A stretch of DNA of 64,000 bases from contig VFFE01007767.1 of NCBI GenBank assembly GCA_008921705.1, positions 1,651,689 to 1,715,688 of the forward strand, in the 5' to 3' direction. The notes below the pieces were generated by a model. That model was not told the DNA's origin and did not search any database. It saw nothing but the letters and a program-made list of their open reading frames with translations. This document shows positions 52,947 through 64,000 of this stretch, one piece after another; positions within the stretch are counted from its first letter, which is position 1; every line of letters begins with the position of its first letter. This DNA is from Burhinus oedicnemus (lineage: Eukaryota; Chordata; Aves; Charadriiformes; Burhinidae). A program made the position numbers and the translations under genes.

Positions 52947-55900
52947 TAATTACCAGCACAATTCCTATTACTCCTGGAAACCCTACCTGCAATCTTTTAA
53001 TTCCTTTTCATTTTAATTTTTGTTGATTGTCAATTATTTGCCCATTCGAATTTAACCTTGAAAACTAGTTATGCTGTAAACCAAAACCCAATTAAAGAAG
53101 ACATTTGAATGAGTTTAGGAGTTGACAGCTGTTTGCTGCTTATGTATAATTAGAGGGTAAGGTGGTGCCCAAAATGAAGCAGTTGTGAAAGAACTTGTTT
53201 TGCTGTGAAAGATGGTTATGTCAGCTTATAGATCAGCATTGTGACTGCTGATTCGAAAAGCTTTAATGCCCTTGTGTTTATTATTTCTTAATAATAAAGA
53301 AATAATCAATGTTATCTCACAATATGTTATTTTTTTACTAAACAGAGAATGGAGACACAAGAGACAGTACTGCTAGATTAAAAAAGAAAATAACGTTGTG
53401 CTATAAGGAGTCAGGAGGTAATTGTTTTTTTCATTTTTTTTCCCACCATGCCTAGTATCTGGTGAAAAAAACCCTTTAGCTTTAGGTAAGGAATGTTTGT
53501 TCATGTGGCCTGCGTCCTTCCTCAACTGGGAAGTAGAATACATGTAGAATAAAATATTTCATTTCAGATTTATACCCATAAAAGTGGTGAATAAGAAATT
53601 TCCTTGGCTAAATGACTGTCTTTTTTCCTGTAGAGCATTTAGCACAACAAAGCTGCAATCCCACTGGGACTTCCATGAGAAGCAGCATTACGAACAGCAC
53701 ACGCTTTGCTGATATCTAAAAACTTCATCTCCATTTCAGGTTTTTTTGGCATGCAGCTTATCTGACTTATCAGGAAGTAAATATTTATGGATGTTTTCTC
53801 AATTAGGTAGCTGTCCTTTTGTATATACTTACACTAATTCATTTAAAACATTGGCATGACTGTGATTGCTAGTAGATTTCCATTTTTCAGCTAGTATTTT
53901 ACAGCAATTGCCCTGAAGAAGCCCTGTGACACCTGAAATTGTTAGAAATGATAGCAAACAGTAAAAAATTCAGTTATGTGATTATGTGTTTGATAGCATT
54001 TGTGTAGTCAGTTTCCTCTCCTTGTAGAAGAGTTTTATATAGCTCTGGCCAGAGACAAACATGTTGCAAAATGGATAAACAGGACAAATCTGGGCTCTGT
54101 TAGGTAAATTAAAGAATCTTTTAATGAAAAATAGTCATTGTGGAAAGCTTCACTAAACGTTATGGCAAAGGGGACTGTTGGGATACCCTAGTACATATGT
54201 TCTTCAAAACACTTTATTGTCACACTGAAACTGTTTCAACAAAAAAACAAAAGAACGTCACCTTTTATGACAAAATGTTGCCTAAAATGGCTGGACAGGA
54301 TTGCAATAATTCCCTAACTGTTCTATCCTCTATGGCATTGTCACAACAAATTTCCTGCTATATTTGCTTCCAGGAGTCCTTCAAATTATCAGTTAAGTGT
54401 CAATTAACATATTTTTCTTTAACCTTGGCAGGCGCGGTGCGTGGAAGTCAGGGGGCAATATGATTCCTGAACTGCGTAACGCTTGTTTGCCCTTACATTA
54501 ACTTTCTCTGGCTAACACCACCGACACATTCTGCATTAGGCAGTGTCCAAAAACTCAGTGACTCCTAGGTTTATATACATATCACAAAAGCCTCCCTAAT
54601 TTCAATTAAGAAACTTGACAGAGGTGCATGACTCGACTAGAACGTCACCTAACCAGTGCAGGTTATATACCACATTGGGTATGATTTGTACACTCACACT
54701 TGAAGCTGTGAGTCCTGGGTGACCTCAGATTTCTTTGGGCTGGTTTGACCCAGGTTCTGTTGGGCCGACTGTCCGTCCCCAGGAGCAGTCAGGCACGTGC
54801 CCCCCAAGAGCTGACGTCCCAGCCCGGTGTCTGCTGGCTCAGTGGCTGGGATGGAACAGCTTGGAGGAGGAGCAGGATCAGTGAGTCCTGAGCTCCGTGG
54901 GTCAACACCACTCCTTGAATTCCCCTTTGAAACTATAATTTCCCTGACATTATCTGGTAAGTAAATAGCAATAGAGTAAATACCAGAGAAAATCTGGTTT
55001 TATTTTTGTTTTTGGTTTTTTTTTTTTTTTTGTTACCTGGAAGCACACAAGATGTATTGCACTAGACTCACCCCCAGGTGACAAAAGACAGAAACTGCTC
55101 CGGGTGGGCTGTATTTGAAAGGAACTATGGCATCCATCATCCCAGAGACAGGTTATACAATATGAACCTCGGCAGCGGCCTCAGCCTTAACATCTACAGG
55201 AAATCATCTGCCAACTAGGCTTCTAGCCTGTGAGACCAAGTAGGTAATAGTAGATGCTCTACTTCAGTCAAGGGATTGAGTTAATCTCTGCTAAGACTTT
55301 TGGTGCTTCCTCAAGCCTTTGAGCTTTATCTCAGCCCTCGCTGGATTGAGCTCCAGCCAGCCAGCAGCTATATCAAATCTCTTTTGGTCACTTGATATTG
55401 ATAGAGGAGGTAGACAAGAAGCAGGTATTGTTGCTGTGTAGGGAAACTCGTGCTCCAGCATATCTCATTGGTTCTCCTAACGGTGTCTTATATCGCTCCT
55501 GTCTAGTATGAAGTGTGAGGAAAAAGAAATTCTACACCACTGCAACACAGAATCAGCTCTCTCTCACTACTCCCTTAAAATCTCTCAGATGAAAATCTTC
55601 AAATCTGTGCCAAGCCTGTTACACTTAGGGGTTTTTTTTCTACAGACTGTAAATATATCACTAGGACTTTATAGCTAGCTGTGGAAGCATTTTACAGCTC
55701 TGAAAGTGCTACAGACATTTGATCACATAGAGATCTTCAGTGGAATGCAATCAGGTTTTCTACCAAATTCAACCCTGGATCCAGATTTATCTGGTGCTCG
55801 GATATTTGTTTCAGTCTATTTACTACCACCATTATGTACTTAATCCCCTCATAAACTTTAAGTGTTTAATCCCATAGTATAGGGAGGAAATGTTGGGTAG

Positions 55901-58900
55901 TGTTTCCAGTGAGAGTGAATACTATCAAAGCTAGAAAGGAAAGCAGAGTAGCATCTTACAGCAGGGAATGTTACATGACTGCTTAAAACCAAGAAATGTC
56001 GTGTCCCCCCCCCCCCTTGGTTCTTGACATGGACATTTTAACTCTTTTTTTAAAGTGAAGCTGTGATATGAGGCCAGATGTTATGTATAGAACCCTTTTT
56101 CAAGCAGATATCTGTAGTGAGTGTGGATGAGGAAGGAAAAATGCAATAAAACAAACAGACAAAAATGTTTGTATACACACCAAGAAGATTAGGAATGGAT
56201 TTCTATCCTCTCACTACTAAAAAGACTAACACTTGGAAGGAACCATTTCAGACTGAAAGCCTTCTTTAGAGAGCCTTATTCTTGCTAAATATTCCTTATA
56301 CTGAGTGCACGCCTATGCATTTGCTAAACCTCTGAAGAGAGGATGGGGACTGTGCCAACAAAAATGACAGCGATGTGTCGGTCTCTGAGATTAAAGCGTA
56401 GCATGCAAGGAAGCCTTGCCTTTCCATGGCCTGACCTGTGGGTTTGGCGTCTCACTTATAACTTTGCCTTCGTTTCCTTGGCATAAAAAATGCTTTTCAC
56501 TTTTTTTTGCAAAACATTATCTTTTCCCACCCAGAGTTTAAAATAAATAGGGAACTTGGCTCTTGGGATTCAAGTCCAAAATATATTTTAGAAATTTTAC
56601 ATCTGATAAGATTTGATTTATGTGTTGTTTTAAATTTCGCAAACTTTATGGTGTAATTCAAGCACACAGCTGTGAAACGGAAGTTTGTAAAGAAGTATTA
56701 ATTCCACCTTTAGAGCCTTTTTAAGTAAGTGCTTATAGCTGTGTTAAGTTTGATAAACAGTAAGGGAATTCTGAACAGGAAATATTACGTGAATAGGGTG
56801 TTATAAAATCTGATATTTCTTGTTCATATGTACTTTATTGTAAATTTACAGATTTAATTTCTTAGGGGGAAGAAAAGAATGGAGCTTATTTCAGCTCTTT
56901 TCTGCTGTGCTGTTGGGCCAGCTTGTCGCAGCAAAACCCTGAACCTTGTCACCTTCCTGAAAGAACAGCCTTTGCCTCTAGTTACTGCAGATGGGGAATT
57001 AAATGCAGAGTCTGTTTACACAGGTTCTTGAAACAAAATCTTTGAAGGGGAGAATGTAATAGCCGTGGCTGTATGGAAGGTCAGCATCATCACCTCTACA
57101 GTATTTGAAATGCCATTTCGTGACTTTTCTTCTTTCTATGCTGCCCAGCGGGATGAAAAAGAAAATTACTCTGCTGGTCTTTTGGGGTCCGCGCTGCAGA
57201 ACATGGCGCTGCGCAGAGACACCCTGTCGAGCTCAGCAGGGGCAGCAGCGTCGCAGTGGCAGCACGCTGCTCTTTAGGTAGAAGGAAAAAGCAGGTCTCT
57301 GAAGGAGGTTAGTAGGATGCTGAGCCACGGGATGGTTCTGCAGTCTCTCCCGGTGCACGCGCAGGGTCCTGGGCACTCTGGCGAGGTTCGGTGTCAGCAC
57401 TGGGGAGCCCAGGTCAGCCTTCGGGGATTTAACTCACTGGACTAGATGTCAAGGCATTCTTATTTTGTGCAGGGCTGCCGTGCAGCAATCTTACAATACC
57501 AAGCTGTGACAATTGCATGAGGAGTATGTAGCCCCAGGAGACAGCTGAAGGTACTACATTAGATATATAAAACTTCCATATATAACCAAATGGCCATTTA
57601 ATAGGAAGCCACGGTGACTAGAAGCACGAAAATGGTATAGCAGTTATAAATAAACAACAGAAACCACTTTTCAGCAATTCTTGTGGAGAGGAGAGGGAAT
57701 TACATGACAATAGCTCATTTCCAACGCCTAGCTAATATGACTTAGCTGCTTTGCCCATCCTTGGGACTCAGAGGTCTGAATTGTCGCCTCCCACCCCTCC
57801 TTGAACCCCGCTTACGAAGTGCCGTGCTAGAGCTGCAGGGCTCTGACGGGTGGCTTAGAATAACGAGATGTTCTACAGTCATGCTTCTGTGAAACATTTG
57901 AACTTTGTTCTGTGTTTTCTGAAGGTTTAGGAGGAAGTTGCCTCCCAAAATCATGCAATTTTTAAAGGTCAAAATGCAGCCCCTGATGTACACAACAACA
58001 ACAACGACAACAACAAAAGTTTATTTGCTCTGGCTACTTGAAAAATACGACTTTCACCCTCCATCATCCTAGGCAGGGCTTGTATTCCCATCTCTGGCTC
58101 CTGCATTATCTTCAACTTTGCTCTTACCCTCTCAGCCCCTTCCTCCTGTCCTCCTGCCAGCCTGTCGCTGTGCTCTGATCCCGGTGCTGCTTCCCTCTCC
58201 CTTGCACCACGCATCACTCGCAGTGGTGACAACGACTTTTCACAGCATCTGTCCCTGTAGTGTTGGATCTACCCCCCCGACCCACAGAGTGGCAGCTATT
58301 TTTCAAGAGGGCATAACAACACTGCTGACATTAACAGCAAGCCTCGGTTTTACTGGCGATACCCTGGTAGGAACTAGATCCCTTATTAACGATGGGATTG
58401 AGCGGCCATTTGGAACAAGGCCGTCTTCTCCTTGTTTCAGTGAGCAAGTTAAACAAATTACAAATTTGGATGCAACCATGAGCCTTCAGAGCACTGCAAC
58501 TCCCGCAGCTGTTGGCAGGAATGCTGTTGTGGAGGGCAGGGAGCAGGGCAGAGCCGAGGAGCCGCTGGGACCAGGGCAAAGCTCAGCTCCCTCCTGCTCC
58601 AGGGACGAGGGGGCTTAGGCAGCAACAGGAGGGTCTGAAGACTTTGTTGTTATTTTAAGACCTGCTTTTTCTAAAACTCTTTAGTTCTAAACAGCTTCAG
58701 TTCATTGCGTAGTCGCTGGTAACTGCCACGAGCTGTAACAGGGGCTGTTTTACCATGGCTCTGCTTCGCTTGCGTTGCCAGAGAGGTCGGAGCTGTAGAC
58801 GCTGCAGACAGATCAGCCCACCGAGAGGGCCACCAGCTATCCCGATGGAGCAGAGCCCGCAGCTTGGTCTGAAAGCAGGCAAGTGAGGCACCCGAACCAA

Positions 58901-61900
58901 CCAGAGCGGTTGGTTAACCTGCCGGCATCTGAGCTGGAAACACAAGGTCTGACACCTGCTGCCTCTCCACCCTCTGAAAACATGGTGTTTTGTGAGATCC
59001 ATATTATTTTATGGGTTTTAATAGCTGTGTTAGACTGCAAATTCTCCTGCATTTGGGTCATTTTGTATTCTACATGGCACCCCATAAAACTGTCACCCTG
59101 GCTGGGAATTGTAAGTTAAAATCCCCGCAACAGCGCAGCTTTACCCACAGCTTCATCGGTGGCCCGTGGCTGTGACAAGTCGTGCAGCTGCTCTTGCTCA
59201 GTTTCTGCATATCAGAGATGCAAGGAACAACTTTCTCACAGCATCAGCGTGCCATGAGCTACAACTACCAGGCTTTATAAACAGCAGAAAGTACAATAGA
59301 GCTGCTATGAGTCATGGTAGATTTGATACATGCGCTCTATTTTTCCTTATTTTTCTGTGCTCGTAAATTGCTAATTCATGATAGATGCAATTGAAACATT
59401 TGACATTTCTAGTTTTCCATTCTGTTAGGCTCCTTCTGCTGTTTTCCTTTAGGCTGTAACCCTTTTCTGGCAAACTTGCTTTGCATTTGTTTTGGAGTAG
59501 GTACATGTGCATATGTCTATTTATATACTAAAATATAACATTTATTCTCAATGTTTTAGTAGGAGAGAAATATAGCATTTACTCATGCTTCTGTAAATGT
59601 TTGCAGATCAAGCAGAAAACTCACACAATAGATTCAGTTATTGACTGTTCTGCTAAAAACAGTCTTTATAAAAGCCAAAAGAAGTATCTTATGTTCAAAT
59701 ACCTAACAATTAAAATCCTCTAATGAGTGTAACATTGTAATGCTAGTCTTGCATTTGAACACAATGATGTCGCTGACACAATTTCCATTAAAAAAAATTA
59801 TAAATTTCATGTAGTTATCATTAAAACACATTTGTTTCAGTGAAGTTCACAACTTTCAAAAAGGCAGAGACTCACCATCCGTTTCTTTGTATGTGCAGCC
59901 CTGGTAGGACCAGTGATGCTGTTTGTACTTTGGCCAAGGCAGAACACCATGCCAGCTGTTTGATTAATAATAATTTTCAAAATCAGTTCCCTCCGGCTAT
60001 TTCATATCACTAATTTGTTTTAATTTGCCCTATGAAAGACTTTATCTCTATCCCAAACATGAATAGGGATAGAAACATGTTAGCAAAGCTTTTTGACCCT
60101 AAACTTATGCGTTGTTTATTGTACCATCTCTTCAATGCCTTTAAAAAACATAAGGCGATTAAAAACCTCAGTATGTTATATTCCACTGACAGATGAGATT
60201 GAGTCTTTTTTAACTTACATAACTGGATAAACAATTTTGCAGGAAAATAGCATTACCATCATATGTTCTTCTCTCAAGCAATAGGTGCATAAATAATCTT
60301 CAACATAAATGCCTTTAAAAATAGAAAGGGAAAAGTGAGTTGTCCTGTGTACCTTTGGCTTTCAGTTCTACCAGTACAGATACATATATTGAAATACTGT
60401 CATGCTGTGCTATTTCAAACCTGCAGAAAAATTGGTCCTCTGTAAATAAGTGTCACGCATATGGCTGTGCATCATTGTCATAATAATTCGTGCTTACTTC
60501 TCCAACATTCAGAACTCTTGTTCCTTACAGGCCTGAACCAGTAAATAAATGAATCAGACACCTAAATAATGGGAATGAGAATAATAGTTATGTTGTTTGT
60601 GATGTGCCTCGTGTTTCATTACTCTTTGCAGTTCCTCACAGGTTTTAGTTAAGCAGAAATCTAGCTCAATTGTAAAAGCCAGTGTGAGCTAAGTGTGCTT
60701 TTGGCTAAACTTCATTACCTTCCTTTTTCGTTGCTTTCAGTTAGTATGCCAGAAAAGTTTACCAATCTTGAAAAGAGACACCATCTTAATTTGTTAGATA
60801 TGTCATTACAAACAGATGCTTATGATGGAGGAATTCAGTGGCTTCTTAGAAAGATTAACAGATTACCTTACAGTTTGAAGGGAGCATTATTAGAGGATTA
60901 GAAACCTCTCTTAATGACTAAGATTAAAAGCTCTGACAATCTGAGGTGTTACTTTGCTTGATTTGCAAAGATATCGGTATGTGGGTGCGCACTTTCTAAC
61001 CTTATGAGTAGATGTGGTTTTGGCTGATGTGGAAAGCATTATTGGTGCCAGAATTCCTAAACACACCCAGAACACCTATTATAAACACCCTGAGAGCACC
61101 TACTGTTGCTGCGAGAGAGGGGGAGAATCAAAGTTTAGCTTTACAACATATGGAACAAAACACGCTGATGTGGTGAACTATTTTTAAGCACAATGTTTAT
61201 TACAACAAAAATTGGAATCTACATGGAAAACATTTTTGAAGTTATTTTCAATTGTATGTTAACCAAAGAATGTAATAGATTTTTACTGAAGAGCGTGTTT
61301 TTAATGCCATATGTATAGCGTGTTTCTTAAAGGTCATGAATTTGTTGAAAGCTATATGAAAGTGTGCTTCTTGTAATATTTGCAATGTAAAAATTACATT
61401 GTAATGTAAAACTTGTAATGTTTTTAAACTTCTCATTTATATAGTTAAGATCAAGCAACTCCATTCCTCTCAGGATGGATGAATGTGTACGGATAATGGC
61501 AGTTATTGTGGCAGTGTGTGCAAAATAGTTATTGCAACAGCAATCACTTTGAAGAAACTTTGGTGGTTTGCAGTATACAACTGGGCCGTATCGGACCTCT
61601 CAGGCCTGAGCAGGAAAACCTGTTAAAAGGGTGATGCTGAACCTTCAGAAGATAAACTACAACTGTCAATGTAAATAGAGAGAAAGGCTTTCCTTCAAGT
61701 TCCGCAGGCAATAAATGACCTGTCACTTCCGTTTCCCTCTAGGAGACCAACATCTCACCACCTCACCTTGCTAACACTCTGTCCTGGAGACTCCAGTTAC
61801 ATTTTCTCTCAGGTGATTAGCATAGCCAACGAAACTCAGAGGAATTTCTTCAGCTTGTATTTAGCTTTGAGTACCACTGTCCTGTTTGAAGGAAAGCTCG

Positions 61901-62497
61901 CACGCCTGCAAGCTTTTTTCCCCTCTGTATCAGTTGGTCTATGGAAGATTTTCCTCTTCCCACAAACTCTCCCTTTCTCATGCCCTTGGACATTCATCAT
62001 GGTAACAACTACTGCCAAGGAAATGACTATCAAAGGAATGATATTGTCTAAATTACCGCTTGCTCTTTGTTTCATTTTTAGGTTGTATTTAGTGTCAGTA
62101 ACAAAGACTTAAGCTTTACTCGCACTGAATCCTGAGCGTAGCGGAAGTCAAGGCTACGAGGTTAGGATAACTGGGTAAGTAGGCCAATAAGTAATTATGA
62201 TAAGAAGGTTAGGATAATTCGTAGCAGCAATAAATGGCCAAAATTATCCTGCTTGTGTCTCTGTTCTACATTTCATCAGCGATCATTTTCTTAGGACTAG
62301 TTACAAGAAGTAGCAATAACTTGTTAAACATTGTTTTGCTCATAGAAGTTAAAATTAAATGACAGTGATGGGGAGGGATAACGGTGCCATTTGATGTAAA
62401 AAGGATAATGTAACTAGTGTTAGTGAAGTGGAATATTTTACATTGTGTGATACGGTAGATGGACATTAATGAGCACTGGAAGTCCAAAACTGAAGTT
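52947..62497. other. Intergenic sequence, no certain gene
   Basis: It contains T-runs (about 55015-55031), a run of 12 C at 56005-56016, a CAA-type repeat at about 57988-58017 and a perfect 8-bp-stem palindrome at 61383-61401. Two exon-like segments (59876-59950 minus and 60741-60901 plus) are listed under findings. No assigned gene. Confidence 0.5.
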
Positions 62498-63446
62498 AAT
62501 CATAGAATCATAGACTAGTTTGGGTTGGAAGGGACCTTTAAAGGTCACCTAGTCCAACCCCCCTGCAATGAGCAGGGACATCTTCAACTAGATCAGGTTG
62601 CTCAGTCTCATCCACCTGACCTTGAATGTTTCCAGGGATGGGGCATCTATCACCTCTCTGGGCAACCTGTTCCAGTGTTTCACCACTCTCATTGTAAAAA
62701 ATTTCTTCCTTCTATCTAGTCTGAATCTACCCTCTTTTAGTTTAAAGCCATTACTCCTTGTCCTATCGCTACAGGCCCTGCTAAAAAGTCTGTCCTCATC
62801 TTTCTTTTAAGCCCCCTTTAAATATTGAAAGGCTGCAATAATGTCTCCCTGGAGCCTTCTCTTCTCCAGGCTGAACAATCCCAGCTCTCTCAGCCTGTGC
62901 TCCATCCCTCTGATCATCTTCGTCGTCCTTCTCTGGACTCGCTCCAACAGGTCCATGTCCTTCTTATGTTGGAGGCCCCAGAGCTGGACACAGTACTCCC
63001 GGTTGGGTCTCACCAGAGTGGAGTAGAGGGGCAGAATCACTTCCCTCAACTTGCTGGCCATGCTTCTTTTGATGCAGCCCAGGATACAGTTGGCTTTCTG
63101 GGCTGCAAGCACACATTGTCAGCTCATGTCCAGCTTTTCATCCACCAGTACCCCCAAGTCATTCTCAGCAGGGCTGCCCTCAATTCCTTCTTCCCCCAGC
63201 TTGTATTGATACTGGGGGTTGCCCCAACCTGCGTGCAGGACCCTCCACTTGGCCTGGTTGAACCTCATGAGATTCACATGAGCCTACTTCTTGAGCTTGT
63301 CCAAGTCCCTCTGGATGGCATCCCATCCCTCAGATGTGTCAACTGCACCACTCAGCTTGTTGTCATCTGCAAATTCGCTGAGGGTGCACTTGATCCCACT
63401 GTCTATGTTCTTGATTAAGATATTAAATGATACTGGTCCCAATATG
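62498..63446 (-). mobile_element. CR1 fragment including the reverse-transcriptase FADD box, minus orientation
   Basis: The plus strand begins with the reverse complement of a CR1 tail and continues about 950 bp. The minus strand encodes, in broken frames, the RT stretch [20 protein letters not shown] with the catalytic-type FADD. It then continues to the ORF2 C-terminal parts ([44 protein letters not shown]). Frameshifts and stops show it is dead. It is the longest CR1 in the window. Confidence 0.9.
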
Positions 63447-64000
63447 GATATCCTTCCGTAAGTGTCACTGTTGCCTGGTGGAGCATGTAAGTGCAAAGAG
63501 CCACAGACACATGTGGGTTGAAAGAGAAACAACAACTACTGGAAGAGGGATGCAGCTTTGCCATGAAGTTGTCCAGTTGAAATGCCAACGGAAAACTTCA
63601 GAGGACGCATCACAGCTGAATATTCTGCTTGCTTGTTGCCAGTGTTTGCTTTTTCTGTCCACATTATGCTAGAAATTAAAGTCAGAAGTAAAGGCTATAT
63701 CCTTGTCCCAGAGATTCTTGTCTGAAGAACTTATAGCTTGAGTAATAGTCTTGTAGCCTGTGGAGGCATGGTTAACTGAGCGAGGGCACGTAGACATAGA
63801 AATGCTAAGTCACAGTGAACTTGGCAAATATCGGACCCAGCTGGTCTGAGACCAATTAGCGGCAAGGACACCTTGCCCTTGTTTGTGCGACTAAGGGCAT
63901 AACAAGATGTTGTGGTTGAAAGATATGAGGGAGTTCTGATGCTGTGCTTCAAAGGTATGAGGGAGTTCGGAATCGAAACAGAAACATGAAGCGGGACTGA
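63447..64000. other. Right edge of window, unassigned
   Basis: No gene recognised. From about 63758 the composition is more G+C-rich and includes a 13-base direct repeat (TATGAGGGAGTTC at 63924-63936 and 63956-63968). It might be the edge of an LTR or other repeat cut by the window end, but I cannot identify it. Confidence 0.4.

Noticed and set aside
63284..63535. 83-codon ORF as a gene
   Set aside because: Its C-terminal half is the CR1 reverse-transcriptase FADD region and the rest is flank.

Overview
This is a stretch of bird nuclear genome. The evidence is the abundance of CR1 LINE fragments with their typical tail, two avian-type ERVL-like LTRs, AT-rich introns broken by two sharp CpG islands, and a single-exon gene that is unmistakably OTUD1. 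The ERVL-like LTRs suggest a neoavian bird, but I cannot name the species. Two 20-N assembly gaps lie at 26328-26347 and 45309-45328.

Layout. From about 8.8 kb to 32.06 kb the minus strand carries a multi-exon coiled-coil gene that I assign to C10orf67, because in human C10orf67 lies next to OTUD1 in the opposite orientation. I could place nine exons by splice sites and matching reading phase. The first lies in a CpG island at about 31.8-32.39 kb. The last one I can see is at 8811-8880, and the 3' end was not found. The reading frame is damaged: an in-frame TAG, a one-base excess in an A-run, and an in-frame TAA just before a splice donor, plus one unresolved phase mismatch and no in-frame ATG in exon 1. 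The gene therefore looks like a decaying or strongly remodelled orthologue in this lineage.

Just upstream of that gene (32.39-34.41 kb) is a cluster of LTR sequence. It comprises two half-LTRs in opposite orientation that form a 49-bp inverted repeat, and a complete solo LTR with a perfect 5-bp target duplication (AGCAT). Two LTR TATA boxes point at the C10orf67-like first exon.

The region from 34.4 to 44.6 kb has no gene I can support. It holds an ancient CR1/L3-like remnant and a younger CR1. OTUD1 (45546-46883, plus strand) sits inside a CpG island with a TATA box unusually close to its start codon. Its 3' UTR runs to about 48.1 kb. Beyond it, to 64 kb, I see no certain gene, only a perfect 58-bp tandem duplication, two weak exon candidates and a roughly 0.95-kb CR1 fragment near the end.
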